Positions 26,064 to 35,283 of a stretch of 64,000 nt of DNA are shown piece by piece (position 1 is the first letter of the stretch; the number at the start of each line of letters is the position of its first letter). Made by a program: the position numbers and the translations under genes. The stretch comes from Nitrobacteraceae bacterium AZCC 1564 (GTDB taxonomy: Bacteria; Pseudomonadota; Alphaproteobacteria; Rhizobiales; Xanthobacteraceae), in assembly GCA_036924835.1 (NCBI GenBank), contig JBAGRR010000001.1, forward strand, positions 4,169,001 to 4,233,000, in the 5' to 3' direction. The notes below the pieces were generated by a model. The model was not told the DNA's origin. It ran no database searches and saw only the letters and a program-made list of their open reading frames with translations.

Positions 26064-26998
26064 GCGACGGCGCTCTCGAGTTTAGATCGCAAGGAGTGAT
26101 GCGCTCGCCGCTCAGGGACAACCTCGAGTGACCAGTCTCGCAGGCGAGCGACCTTGAGGAATGCGTCCAATGCGGGTGAGTACCGGCGCCCCTGCACCGC
26201 CAGCAAGCGTACCTCGCGCCAGATCGGGTCTCCTTCGATCGGAACGGTTTTGAGCGCCGAAAGGTGCGGCATGTGTTCGGGCGCGAGTATCACACCGAAG
26301 CCGGCTGCAGCCATGTGCTGAAGGTGTGTGTCGTTCTCGCTGCAGTGACCGTAATTTGGCGTCTCTTCCGAAAAGCATGATTTTTTTGCCTTTGGCGCGA
26401 CGTCACAGCCTGCGCGCTCGAGAATGGTTGCTTGACGTAGTTCCTCAACGCCAATTGCGGGCCGGTCCGCAAGTTCGTGCGTTGGGGCCAATACAGCAAC
26501 GTAGCGTTCTTCAAACAGGGACCAGTCGTCAATACGTCGTGGCATGTCTTGCACGTCACCGACTATCGCAGCGCTAATTTCGCCGCCTAGCAGTAACTCG
26601 ATAAGCTTGTCAGCGATCGCCTCTCGAAGTTCTACATGGAGGCCGGGGACGAACTTGGAGACCTCCGCGATCGGATCGAGCACTAGAGAAGCGGATATCG
26701 ACGGGGCGATTCCGATCCTTAAGGGTGCAACATCCTTATGTTGGAATGCTTTAGCTCGGCGACGAACTGCCTCCGCTGACGCAAGTGTGCGCTCAAGCAT
26801 AGGAAGTACTTCCTTCCCGAGATCGGTGAGCTGCGTCAATTGACGCTCGCGGTGGATCAATTGCCCACCTAGCTCTTGTTCCAGTCTTTGTACGCCCTTC
26901 GTTAGAGCAGGCTGTGTGACATTGCACTGCTCGGCCGCGCGCGTGAAGTTCAGCGTGCTTGCGAGGGCCAAAAAATAACGAATTTGGTGAAGCTCCAT
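26060..26998 (-). CDS. LysR-family regulator (MELHQIRYF subfamily), coupled to peroxiredoxin gene
   Basis: A 312-residue LysR protein. Start ATG 26998 fits the conserved MELHQIRYFLAL opening. The HTH is NFTRAAEQCNVTQPALTKGV, the linker HRERQLTQLTDLGKEVLP. The effector domain contains Cys residues in ERAGCDVAPKAKKSCFSEE, a region where the paralogues at 11854 and 45978 differ. This leaves room for redox sensing, though that is inference. Its stop overlaps the start of the peroxiredoxin-like gene. Confidence 0.87.
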   Translation of the reverse strand: MELHQIRYFLALASTLNFTRAAEQCNVTQPALTKGVQRLEQELGGQLIHRERQLTQLTDLGKEVLPMLERTLASAEAVRRRAKAFQHKDVAPLRIGIAPSISASLVLDPIAEVSKFVPGLHVELREAIADKLIELLLGGEISAAIVGDVQDMPRRIDDWSLFEERYVAVLAPTHELADRPAIGVEELRQATILERAGCDVAPKAKKSCFSEETPNYGHCSENDTHLQHMAAAGFGVILAPEHMPHLSALKTVPIEGDPIWREVRLLAVQGRRYSPALDAFLKVARLRDWSLEVVPERRAHHSLRSKLESAVA

Positions 26999-27781
26999 GA
27001 TGTCTACCGCTACTCTATCAATGTTTGGAACATTGGCGATCCGCCCGGCGAATCGTGCCTGCACACAGACCATCCAGATCGCGTCGTCGAATGTTTGCAC
27101 TTGCGTCGGTGTGACGAAACTAGTCTCACGCACGTCTGGACGAGCGCGGATGTCGACCCGCGACGTCGCGCGTGAACGCGTCTATCGAGGCAATTTGCGG
27201 TGCGTTGCGCCCTACGGTCTCGCGCATGCGCGAGAAGCCGCGTGCGAGCCGGTCTACCCCCGCATCCCCGCTTGGGGCCTGCCGCGAGATTGAGAGACGG
27301 CTGTGACCCTCGGGCACAGCGGGCTGTGGTTGTGAGCACGCCTAGTAGGCCACCAGAAGTTACTCGCACAGCGGCCTTATGAGCGGCTGTTGTCGAGATA
27401 TTTGTTGAGGATGCGGCCGGCGCGTTATTTTCGTCTGTCCCATCGTCCGAAGGCAAAGAAGATACTCGATCGCATAACGTGTTTTAGGCACTTTCCGGTT
27501 CTTAGCGACGAGCCTCTTAAGGTAAAGGAATGAAATTGATGCCTGTCGGTAATGATAAGTAGAACGCCATCGGATCCGGCGTTTGGCGCGCAACTATTCC
27601 ATTCTTGTTCGTTATTGAATCGATGCTGGCACTGGCGTGAGATAATGGGCGCGTCCGTCTTCGATTTGTGCGTATGTGGTCATGTTCTTTGTTCGCTCGG
27701 AACAGAGAGTAACGTCGTGCATGCCGTCCGGGCCGAAAGGTCCTCTGCAGTTCGAGCCTGATGGATAGGGAGTTCGATCCG
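26999..27781. other. Long intergenic region upstream of the formate dehydrogenase operon
   Basis: About 780 bases between a LysR gene reading left and the formate dehydrogenase operon reading right. Short open frames exist on both strands, but none has a ribosome site together with a recognisable product. I see no riboswitch, tRNA or strong terminator. The formate dehydrogenase promoter should lie in the right half, but I could not assign boxes. Confidence 0.4.
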
Positions 27782-27997
27782 ATGAAGAAGTATTCCGGCC
27801 TTCTAATCCTTCGCCGCGACGTCCTTTCTTTGGCGACTGTTGGCGCCGCAGCCTTGGTAATTGATGCTGTGGTGTCCGAGACGGCGGCTGCGGCTCCAAG
27901 CGATGCGGGTGGCAAGCGCAGATCCCGCTACCAAGCGAATTCTTCGGAAGTCAAAAATTTCTACCGGGTGAATCGCTACCCCGCGCAATCCCGCTGA
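27782..27997 (+). CDS. Formate dehydrogenase region Tat-targeted small protein
   Basis: A 71-residue protein from ATG 27782 with AGGGA upstream. It carries a twin-arginine-like signal, RRDVLSLATVGAAALVIDAV, then a short basic tail with RYQANSSEVKNFYRVNRYP. It matches the small 'formate dehydrogenase region TAT target' family that precedes catalytic subunits in proteobacteria. The role is unproven; it may help export or assembly of the enzyme. The next gene starts with no gap (GTG directly after the TGA). Confidence 0.8.
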   Translation: MKKYSGLLILRRDVLSLATVGAAALVIDAVVSETAAAAPSDAGGKRRSRYQANSSEVKNFYRVNRYPAQSR

Positions 27998-30961
27998 GTG
28001 ACGCGCATGCTTGTAAAAAAGTCGGATCGCAAACCAAATCGGGGAACGTTCGTCGCGGAGCTTGGTGAGCGGCGCGATGGTGAGATAGGTCGCCGCACTT
28101 TTCTGCGGCGTGCTGGTCTCACGGCAAGTGCGTTGTCTGCGCTAGGCGCCTTACCGCTCAAGGGAATCCGAAAGGCCGAAGCCGGGCCGCCGCCTGCGCT
28201 CGGCGCGAAAGTCGTAAGTCGCAAGAATATCTGCACCCATTGCTCGGTTGGCTGCTCGGTCGTCGCTGAGGTTTCCAATGGCGTATGGATTGGCCAGGAG
28301 CCTGATTACGATAGTCCGATCAATCGCGGGTCACATTGCTGCAAGGGCGCTGCCGTTCGCGACGATGTCTTGAGCCAGCGTCGATTGCGGTATCCCGTCA
28401 AGCTCGTGAACGGCCAGTGGGTTCGAGTGTCCTGGAAGCAAGCGGTCGACGAGATCGGCGACAAGCTGCTGGATATCCGCCAGAAGTCTGGCCCTGACGC
28501 TGTCTATTGGCTTGGGTCGGCAAAATTCACCAATGAAGCCGCTTATCTGAATCGAAAGTTCGCGGCTTTCTGGGGCACGAATAATTCAGATCATCAAGCG
28601 CGCATCTGCCATTCCACGACAGTCACCGGAGTCGCCAATACCTGGGGCTATGGTGCAATGACGAACAGCTACAACGACATCCGCAATGCCAAGACCATCA
28701 TGATTATGGGTGGCAACCCGGCGGAAGCACATCCGGTTTCGCTGCAGCACATTCTGGAAGGCAAGGAACTCAACCGCGCCAATATGATCGTGATTGATCC
28801 GCGCATGACGAGGACGGCCGCGCACGCGACGGAGTATGTCAGAGTTCGTCCCGGAACCCACATTGCCACCATCTACGGAATGCTGTGGCATATCTTCCAG
28901 AATGGCTGGGAAGACAAGGAATTCCTTAGCCAGCGTGTTTATGGCGTCGACGACATCCGAAAGGAGGTGTCGAAGTGGTCTCCCGATGAGGTTGAGCGTG
29001 TTACCGGTTTGCCCGAGGCGCAGGTCCGGCATGTCGCGGAAACCTTCGCCAAGCAGAAGCCCTCGACGTTGATCTGGGCCATGGGGCAGACGCAGTTTGC
29101 TACGGGTACAGCCAATGTTCGCGCCAGTTGTCTGCTGCTGCTCGCAACCGGCAATGTTGGGTACGTCGGTAGCGGCGCCAATATTTTTCGCGGCCATACG
29201 AATGTGCAGGGCGCGACTGACCTCGGGCTCGATGTCACGACGCTGCCGCTTTACTACGGTCTTTCCGAAGAGGCGTGGCGTCATTGGTGCCGGGTTTGGG
29301 AAGTCGACTACGACTGGATGAAATCGCGTTTCGCAAGCAAGACCCTGATGGAGGCGCCGGGAATTCCAAGTACGCGATGGTTCGACGCCACGTTGTTGCC
29401 GAAGGATCAGGTCAGCCAGTCTGACACGCTGCAGGCGATGTTCGTGATGGGACACGGCGTCAACACCATCACCCGTATGCCGGAGGCCGTTCGCGGCATC
29501 GAGAAGCTCGAACTTCTGGTCGTTTGTGATCCTTACCCGACAGCCTGGTCGGTGCTTTCAGAAAGAAAGAACGGCACCTACCTTTTGCCGGCCTGCACCA
29601 GCTTTGAAATGGATGGTTCACGCACCGCGTCCAACCGCTCGCTCCAGTGGGGCGAGAAGATCGTCGAGCCGGTGTTCGAGTCGCAGAATGATTACGACAC
29701 CATGTACCAATTCGCCCGAAAATTCGGGTTTGCGGACACGATGTTCAAGAACATCAAGGTCGAGAATGGCAAGGTGTCGGCTGAAGACATCCTCCGGGAA
29801 ATCAACCGCGGCGGATGGTCGACGGGTTATTGTGGGCAGTCGCCGGAGCGCCTCAAGGCGCACATGAGAAACCAGGCGAAGTTCGATCTGGTCACGCTGC
29901 GCGCACCAAAGGATGATCCGGAAGTCGGCGGTGACTATTATGGACTTCCCTGGCCATGCTGGGGAACACCCGAGTTCAAGCATCCGGGAACGCCAATCCT
30001 CTACAACACCAATCTGCCGGTGAAGGAAGGCGGTGCGACGTTTCGCGCCCGTTTCGGCGTCGAACGCATTGTCAAGCGCAAGGTGATGGAAAACGGGCGG
30101 GAGATTGAGAAGGAAGAGCACGACAACCTGCTCGCTGAGGGGGCTTACTCGGTTGGGTCCGAAATCAAGGACGGTTATCCGGAATTCACGCTCGGCGTGC
30201 TGAAGAAGCTTGGCTGGGACAAAGACCTGACAGCTCAGGAGTTGAGTGTCATTCAGAAGGTCAATCCTGCCAATCCCGACAATGTGTCTTGGTCGACCGA
30301 CCTTTCAGGTGGAATTCAGCGAGTGTCGATCGAACATGGCTGTTCGCCATACGGCAATGGCAAAGCGCGCATGATTGCGTGGAATCTTCCCGACGCCATT
30401 CCGGTCTATCGCGAGCCGATCTACACGCCGCGGCCTGATCTTGTCGCAAAATATCCCACGCTGCCCGACGCGCGTCAGTTCCGCGTGCCGAACATGGGTT
30501 TCAGCGTTCAAAAGGCTGCGGTGGACAACAACATCGCGAAACAATTCCCGCTGATCCTGAGTTCGGGCCGCCTCGTCGAGTACGAGGGAGGCGGTGAAGA
30601 GACGCGCTCGAACAAATGGCTCGCCGAACTCAAGCAGGAAATGTACGTCGAGATCAACACGATTGACGCCAATGAGCGCGGCATCACGGATGGAGCCTGG
30701 GTCTGGGTCTTTGGACCGGAAAGCCAATCGAAAGCCCGGATGAAGGCGCTTGTCACCGAGCGAGTCGGGAAGGGCCTTGCATGGATGCCGTTTCATTTTG
30801 CCGGCTGGTACGAAGGCGATGATCTGAGAAGCCGTTATCCGAAGGGGGCTGATCCCTTCGTGCTCGGCGAGAGCGTCAACACGTTGACGACCTACGGATA
30901 TGATCCCGCCACCGGAATGCAAGAGCCCAAGGCTACGCTCTGTCAAATCAAGGCAGCATGA
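27998..30961 (+). CDS. fdhA: Formate dehydrogenase, molybdo/tungsto-pterin catalytic subunit
   Basis: A 987-residue bis-MGD oxidoreductase that oxidises formate to CO2. A Tat signal (RRTFLRRAG, residues 32-40) sends the folded enzyme to the periplasm. The [4Fe-4S] site is C79-x2-C82-x3-C86 with C114 or C115. The metal ligand is C204 in HQARICHSTTVTG, where E. coli FdnG has selenocysteine; there is no in-frame TGA. NPAEAHPVSLQHI and GHTNVQGATDLG are further family segments. The start is GTG 27998. FdhD and MobA-type maturation genes are not in the window. Confidence 0.93.
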   Translation: MTRMLVKKSDRKPNRGTFVAELGERRDGEIGRRTFLRRAGLTASALSALGALPLKGIRKAEAGPPPALGAKVVSRKNICTHCSVGCSVVAEVSNGVWIGQEPDYDSPINRGSHCCKGAAVRDDVLSQRRLRYPVKLVNGQWVRVSWKQAVDEIGDKLLDIRQKSGPDAVYWLGSAKFTNEAAYLNRKFAAFWGTNNSDHQARICHSTTVTGVANTWGYGAMTNSYNDIRNAKTIMIMGGNPAEAHPVSLQHILEGKELNRANMIVIDPRMTRTAAHATEYVRVRPGTHIATIYGMLWHIFQNGWEDKEFLSQRVYGVDDIRKEVSKWSPDEVERVTGLPEAQVRHVAETFAKQKPSTLIWAMGQTQFATGTANVRASCLLLLATGNVGYVGSGANIFRGHTNVQGATDLGLDVTTLPLYYGLSEEAWRHWCRVWEVDYDWMKSRFASKTLMEAPGIPSTRWFDATLLPKDQVSQSDTLQAMFVMGHGVNTITRMPEAVRGIEKLELLVVCDPYPTAWSVLSERKNGTYLLPACTSFEMDGSRTASNRSLQWGEKIVEPVFESQNDYDTMYQFARKFGFADTMFKNIKVENGKVSAEDILREINRGGWSTGYCGQSPERLKAHMRNQAKFDLVTLRAPKDDPEVGGDYYGLPWPCWGTPEFKHPGTPILYNTNLPVKEGGATFRARFGVERIVKRKVMENGREIEKEEHDNLLAEGAYSVGSEIKDGYPEFTLGVLKKLGWDKDLTAQELSVIQKVNPANPDNVSWSTDLSGGIQRVSIEHGCSPYGNGKARMIAWNLPDAIPVYREPIYTPRPDLVAKYPTLPDARQFRVPNMGFSVQKAAVDNNIAKQFPLILSSGRLVEYEGGGEETRSNKWLAELKQEMYVEINTIDANERGITDGAWVWVFGPESQSKARMKALVTERVGKGLAWMPFHFAGWYEGDDLRSRYPKGADPFVLGESVNTLTTYGYDPATGMQEPKATLCQIKAA

Positions 30962-30971
30962 GGAACAAGCA

Positions 30972-31574
30972 ATGGCCCGAATGAAATTCCTTTGTGACGC
31001 CGATCGCTGCATTGATTGCAATGCCTGCGTCACTGCATGCAAGAACGAGAATGAAGTGCCATGGGGCATCAACCGCCGCCGCGTCGTTACAATCAATGAC
31101 GGCAAGCCAGGCGAACGATCGGTGTCGATGGCCTGCATGCACTGCACCGACGCGCCGTGCGCGGCGGTGTGCCCGGTGGATTGCATTTATCCGACCGAAG
31201 ACGGCATCGTGCTGCATTCGAAGGATTTATGCATCGGCTGCGGCTACTGCTTCTACGCCTGTCCGTTCGGAGCGCCGCAATATCCAAAAGTCGGAAACTT
31301 CGGCTCGCGCGGTAAGATGGACAAGTGCACTTATTGTGCCGGCGGCGGCGGACAAGAGCCTTCGGGCAGTGCGGCGGAGTTTGAGAAGTATGGTTCGGAC
31401 CGCTTCGGCCAAGGCAAGTTGCCGATGTGCGCCGAGATGTGTTCGACAAAATCCTTGTTGGCCGGTGATGGCGAGATCATCGCGCAGATCTACAAGGAAC
31501 GGGTCCTCAAGCGCGGTTACGGTTCCGGTGCCTGGGGATGGATGACGGCGTATCACGAGACTGTCACGGTCTGA
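30972..31574 (+). CDS. fdh3B: Formate dehydrogenase beta subunit, four-cluster ferredoxin type
   Basis: A 200-residue electron-transfer subunit starting at ATG 30972, 10 bases after the catalytic gene. Four cysteine groups for [4Fe-4S] clusters are visible: CIDCNACVTACK, CMHCTDAPCAAVCPV, CIGCGYCFYACPFG, and a split set CTYC / MCAEMC. It passes electrons from the catalytic subunit to the cytochrome b subunit. There is no C-terminal membrane anchor of the E. coli FdnH type, consistent with the FDH3-like form. The gene symbol is assigned by resemblance only. Confidence 0.9.
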   Translation: MARMKFLCDADRCIDCNACVTACKNENEVPWGINRRRVVTINDGKPGERSVSMACMHCTDAPCAAVCPVDCIYPTEDGIVLHSKDLCIGCGYCFYACPFGAPQYPKVGNFGSRGKMDKCTYCAGGGGQEPSGSAAEFEKYGSDRFGQGKLPMCAEMCSTKSLLAGDGEIIAQIYKERVLKRGYGSGAWGWMTAYHETVTV

Positions 31575-31634
31575 GCGTCGATTGTGATGGTGCTTGGCAT
31601 GCTGTTGCGCGGACGTTTTGGAAGGACGAGCGTC

Positions 31635-32645
31635 ATGGCGTTGTTTGGGTATTTCCGTCCAGTAGTCGCGGCCTTGGTTCTGTTGGCAATGGCATGCGCT
31701 ACTCCGGCATGGACTGAGGTGCGAGGGCCGGATGGTGCGCCCAATCCGACCGCGAGCAGTGTTCATGAACAGACAGTGCTGAAGGAATTTTCGCGCGCCC
31801 AAGGACGTATCGATATTCCGGACACCAAGGCGGCTGTTTTGATCCAGCCTGCGGGACGTGCCTGGGATTACTTCCATGAGGTTTTGCTGCGCTGGGGCGC
31901 CGCAATCTTGATCCTGGGAACGATTCTGCTGTTGGGAGTGGCCTATCTGGTCATAGGGCGGCTTCGCATCGAAAGTGGACGCTCGGGACTGAAGATCCTG
32001 CGTTTCAAGGCCATCGAGCGGTTTTCGCACTGGTTGACCGCCGTCTCTTTCGTGATCCTTGCATTGACGGGACTGAACATCACTTTCGGCAAGAAGCTGC
32101 TTCTTCCCGTGCTGGGTCCGGAGACATTCTCGAACGTCTCGCAAGTCGCAAAATACATCCATAACTTCGTCAGTTTCGCGTTTGCGGTCGGCATTGTTCT
32201 CATCGCGGTGATCTTTATCAAGGACAACGTCTTCAACCGTGTCGACCTTGTGTGGCTCAAGCAGGGTGGTGGCTTCATCAAGTCGAAACATGCGCCGGCG
32301 GGACGGTTCAATCTCGGCGAGAAGCTTGTATTCTGGCTTTCGCTCGCCGCAGGTTTTGCGGTGTCTGTCTCCGGATTCCTTCTCCTGTTTCCGTTCTCCG
32401 TCACGAACATTCTCGGCATGCAGGTCGCCCAGGTAGTGCACGCTGTCGTTGCCGTCCTGTTTGTCGCACTGATCCTCGGCCACATCTATATTGGCACCTT
32501 AGGTATGGAAGGCGCCTTCGAGGCGATGGGCACGGGTGAGGTCGATCTCAATTGGGCGAAAGAACATCACGATCTCTGGCTGGCCGAACTGGAGGCGAAG
32601 GGGAACGCTCCGCGCCCGCCCATGATCGCTACGCCCGCGGAATAA
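31635..32645 (+). CDS. Formate dehydrogenase gamma subunit, cytochrome b556
   Basis: A 336-residue membrane subunit. ATG 31635 has GGAAGGA upstream and yields a signal-like start VVAALVLLAMACATPAWTE; a GTG at 31584 is an alternative. A periplasmic segment of about 70 residues precedes four TM helices. Candidate heme ligands are His residues in RFSHWLTAVSFVILALTG, KYIHNFVSFAFAVGIVL and VVHAVVAVLFVALILGHIYI. It anchors the enzyme and passes electrons to quinone. Confidence 0.9.
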   Translation: MALFGYFRPVVAALVLLAMACATPAWTEVRGPDGAPNPTASSVHEQTVLKEFSRAQGRIDIPDTKAAVLIQPAGRAWDYFHEVLLRWGAAILILGTILLLGVAYLVIGRLRIESGRSGLKILRFKAIERFSHWLTAVSFVILALTGLNITFGKKLLLPVLGPETFSNVSQVAKYIHNFVSFAFAVGIVLIAVIFIKDNVFNRVDLVWLKQGGGFIKSKHAPAGRFNLGEKLVFWLSLAAGFAVSVSGFLLLFPFSVTNILGMQVAQVVHAVVAVLFVALILGHIYIGTLGMEGAFEAMGTGEVDLNWAKEHHDLWLAELEAKGNAPRPPMIATPAE

Positions 32646-32666
32646 GGTGGGCGCCGAAAGGCAGTC

Positions 32667-34706
32667 ATGGCCACGCAAGGTGCCGCTCATAACTTCTTGA
32701 TCTGTTCCTGCGACGACACCATGCCGCTCGATGCAGAAGCCGTGCGCCGGGGCTGTCGAAGCGAAAGCGTGACCACGGCTCATCAACTCTGTGGTTCGCA
32801 GCTCGATCATTTCCGGATGATTGCCGGACAGGACCTGCCTCTCACGGTGGGCTGCACCTTCAGGAAAACGGCGTTGTCAGATGTTGCGGTCGAGGCGGGG
32901 CGTACGACGCCTGTCGTCTTCGCCAATCTGCGCGAAACCGCTGGTTGGTCCAGTGATGCAGCCGCGGCGGGTCCCAAGATGGCGGCGTTGCTTGCCGCCG
33001 CCTCCGTGCCGATGCCGGAGGTGGCTTCTGTGCCGGTTGAGAGCGGTGGCGTCATTCTCATCTATGGCTGTGATGAAAGCGCGATCGAAGCGGGGCGTCT
33101 GCTGCAAGATCATCTCGATGTTACAGTGATGATCGTTCCCCCCGCAGCAATGACTCTTACCGCGAACGTCGATTTCCCTGTGGTGAAAGGTAAAATCAAA
33201 ACCGTTACTGGGTCTCTCGGCGCTTTTGAACTGACAGTCGATGATTTCGCGCAGCCGGCGCCGTCGTCGCGCAGCGTTTTGGCGTTCGGATCGTCGCGCA
33301 GTGGCGCGCAGTCACGTTGCGATATCATTCTCGATCTTTCACGTGGTACGCCGCTGTTTACGGCCTCTGATCTTCGCGACGGTTACCTCAGAGCAGATCC
33401 CGGCCACCGTTCCGAGATGCTGGAGGCCGTGCTCAAGGCACGTGATCTGACCGGCACGTTCGAGAAGCCACGCTTTGTGTCGTTTGATGCTTCGCTGTGC
33501 GCGCATTCGCGTTCGCAAATCGTCGGATGCAGCCGATGCCTCGATCTATGTCCCGCCGGTGCCATCACGCCGCAAGGCGATCACGCCGCCATCGATCCGC
33601 ATATTTGTGCGGGTTGCGGGCAATGCGCTGCGGTCTGCCCGACCGGTGCGGCATCTTATGCCTTGCCGCCGGAAGATGTCTTGATGCGAAAGCTGCGTGC
33701 GATGATCCTCGCTTATCGCGAAGCCGGAGGTGTCAATCCTGTCATCCTGTTTCATGATGATGCCCACGGTGCGCCGCTAATCGATGCGCTTGCACGGTTC
33801 GGTAACGGTGTGCCAGCGAATGTGCTACCATTTTCGGTCAATGAAGTGACGCAGGTGGGGCTGGAGAGCCTCGCGGCGATCTTTGCCTATGGTGGTTCGT
33901 CCGTCAGGTTCTTGCTGCGCGAAAAGCCGCGTCACGACGTCTCCGGGCTGCGTCGCACCATTGCGCTGGTGTCACCCATTCTCGCCGGTCTTGGCTTTGA
34001 TTCCAACCGTGTTTCATCTATCGAAACCGACGATCCCGATGTTCTCGGCCTTATGCTGCGTGAGATCCCGGTCCTGACTACCACGTCGCGGCCTGCGAGC
34101 TTCCGCGCCATTGGCGACAAGCGAGGCGCGTTACGTTTTGCTTTAAGCGAGCTTCACCGCGCGGCGCTCAATCCGGTCGATGTCATCCAGCTGCCGGCGG
34201 GTGCGCCTTTCGGAATGGTGAATTTGGCGGTTGATGCTTGTACGCTCTGCTTGTCGTGCGTTTCGGCCTGTCCGACCGGCGCGCTTCGGGATAACCCCGA
34301 TCTGCCGATGTTGCAGTTTAGGGAAGATGCCTGCGTACAATGCGGACTGTGCGAGGCAACTTGTCCTGAGAACGCCATCACCTTGCAGCCGCAGCTTGAT
34401 TTCCGCGCGGCAACAGCGCCGCCACGGATCTTGAAGCAGGAAGAACCGTTCTGTTGCATCCGGTGCAGCAAGCCATTCGGTGTGAGGAGCACGATCGATC
34501 GTGTCGTCGCGAAACTCGAGGGAAGCCACTGGATGTTCAAGGGCACCGGCCGCCTCGATCTTATCAGGATGTGCGAAGACTGCCGTATTGCTGTCGTCTC
34601 CGAAGAGAATTTCGATCCTTACGGCGGCCCCGACCGCGTAATCCGCACCACTGACGATTACCTGAAAGAGCGTGAGGAGATCGCCAAACGAGGGCCAGTA
34701 TCCTGA
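32667..34706 (+). CDS. 679-residue polyferredoxin of the formate dehydrogenase operon
   Basis: A large cytosolic Fe-S protein with no signal or membrane helix. The N-terminal third has scattered Cys (FLICSCDDTM, HQLCGSQL, LTVGCTF). Canonical cluster motifs follow: CSRCLDLCPAGAI, CAGCGQCAAVCPTGA, CTLCLSCVSACPTGA, CVQCGLCEATCPENA. Near the C-terminus are CCIRCSKPFG and CEDC. It lies 21 bases after the gamma gene and is conserved with formate dehydrogenase in bradyrhizobia. A role in electron transfer to a cytosolic acceptor or in cofactor insertion is inference. Confidence 0.85.
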   Translation: MATQGAAHNFLICSCDDTMPLDAEAVRRGCRSESVTTAHQLCGSQLDHFRMIAGQDLPLTVGCTFRKTALSDVAVEAGRTTPVVFANLRETAGWSSDAAAAGPKMAALLAAASVPMPEVASVPVESGGVILIYGCDESAIEAGRLLQDHLDVTVMIVPPAAMTLTANVDFPVVKGKIKTVTGSLGAFELTVDDFAQPAPSSRSVLAFGSSRSGAQSRCDIILDLSRGTPLFTASDLRDGYLRADPGHRSEMLEAVLKARDLTGTFEKPRFVSFDASLCAHSRSQIVGCSRCLDLCPAGAITPQGDHAAIDPHICAGCGQCAAVCPTGAASYALPPEDVLMRKLRAMILAYREAGGVNPVILFHDDAHGAPLIDALARFGNGVPANVLPFSVNEVTQVGLESLAAIFAYGGSSVRFLLREKPRHDVSGLRRTIALVSPILAGLGFDSNRVSSIETDDPDVLGLMLREIPVLTTTSRPASFRAIGDKRGALRFALSELHRAALNPVDVIQLPAGAPFGMVNLAVDACTLCLSCVSACPTGALRDNPDLPMLQFREDACVQCGLCEATCPENAITLQPQLDFRAATAPPRILKQEEPFCCIRCSKPFGVRSTIDRVVAKLEGSHWMFKGTGRLDLIRMCEDCRIAVVSEENFDPYGGPDRVIRTTDDYLKEREEIAKRGPVS

Positions 34707-34752
34707 ATACACCGACGTCCGTACGCCATGTCATCAAACGGGAGCGTCGCCC

Positions 34753-35283
34753 ATGAAATTGTTGCGCACCATCCAGCTCGACGCTTCGGACAGGTTCGTC
34801 TTCGAACATCCCGCCGAGCCCGGAGAATGGGCGGTGTCGGGTGCGTTCGCATTTCTGGGGGCGGATGTGCGAGCGTTGCAAGGCAAGCCACGCACGGCGT
34901 TCCGTGCGGGTTTTCTAGGTGTGAGTTCGCTCGGCCGGTCGACATTGGCTCAGGTTGTCAACGTGTCGAAACAGGACCATGCAGCGGTGGTTGAAATGCT
35001 TGCGGGGCGGCTTGTTGAGTATTTTAGCGCCCCGGATCTTGCTGTGGCGACCAATGCTGCGGAGGAGGAGATCTCCTTTGTGGCCTCGCTCTGCGATCAT
35101 CCACCTGGCGTGATCATAGCCGTCACGCGTACCTTTGAAAGTGGCGTAATTCGCGAGGCGTTTCGCACCCTGCGCCCTGGTGTTCAGACGCCGTCGTCCG
35201 CCTTCCAATTCATAGAAGTCGTCGGCGAAGATGTGCCGGACGAGCACGTCGACCTCGCCAGATTGATCGGGGAGAAGCCATGA
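34753..35283 (+). CDS. DUF6505 family protein
   Basis: A 176-residue protein with the DUF6505 opening MKLLRTIQLDASDRFVFEHP, then EPGEWAVSGAFAFLG and FRAGFLGVSSLGRSTLAQVV. It is soluble, has no Fe-S motif, and contains one Cys (LCDHPPG). Proteins of this family occur with this type of formate dehydrogenase operon and have no known function. The gene overlaps the next one by four bases (ATGA), so production is coupled to DUF6352. Confidence 0.78.
   Translation: MKLLRTIQLDASDRFVFEHPAEPGEWAVSGAFAFLGADVRALQGKPRTAFRAGFLGVSSLGRSTLAQVVNVSKQDHAAVVEMLAGRLVEYFSAPDLAVATNAAEEEISFVASLCDHPPGVIIAVTRTFESGVIREAFRTLRPGVQTPSSAFQFIEVVGEDVPDEHVDLARLIGEKP

Noticed and set aside
28586..29455. 289-codon minus-strand frame
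   Set aside because: It lies wholly inside the catalytic formate dehydrogenase gene, and its composition is that of a shadow.
27998..30961. Possible selenocysteine formate dehydrogenase
   Set aside because: The active-site codon is a cysteine codon (residue 204) and there is no in-frame TGA, so no Sec insertion is needed.
31227..32483. 418-codon open frame on the minus strand
   Set aside because: It is antisense to the formate dehydrogenase beta and gamma genes, is strongly hydrophilic and has no family resemblance.
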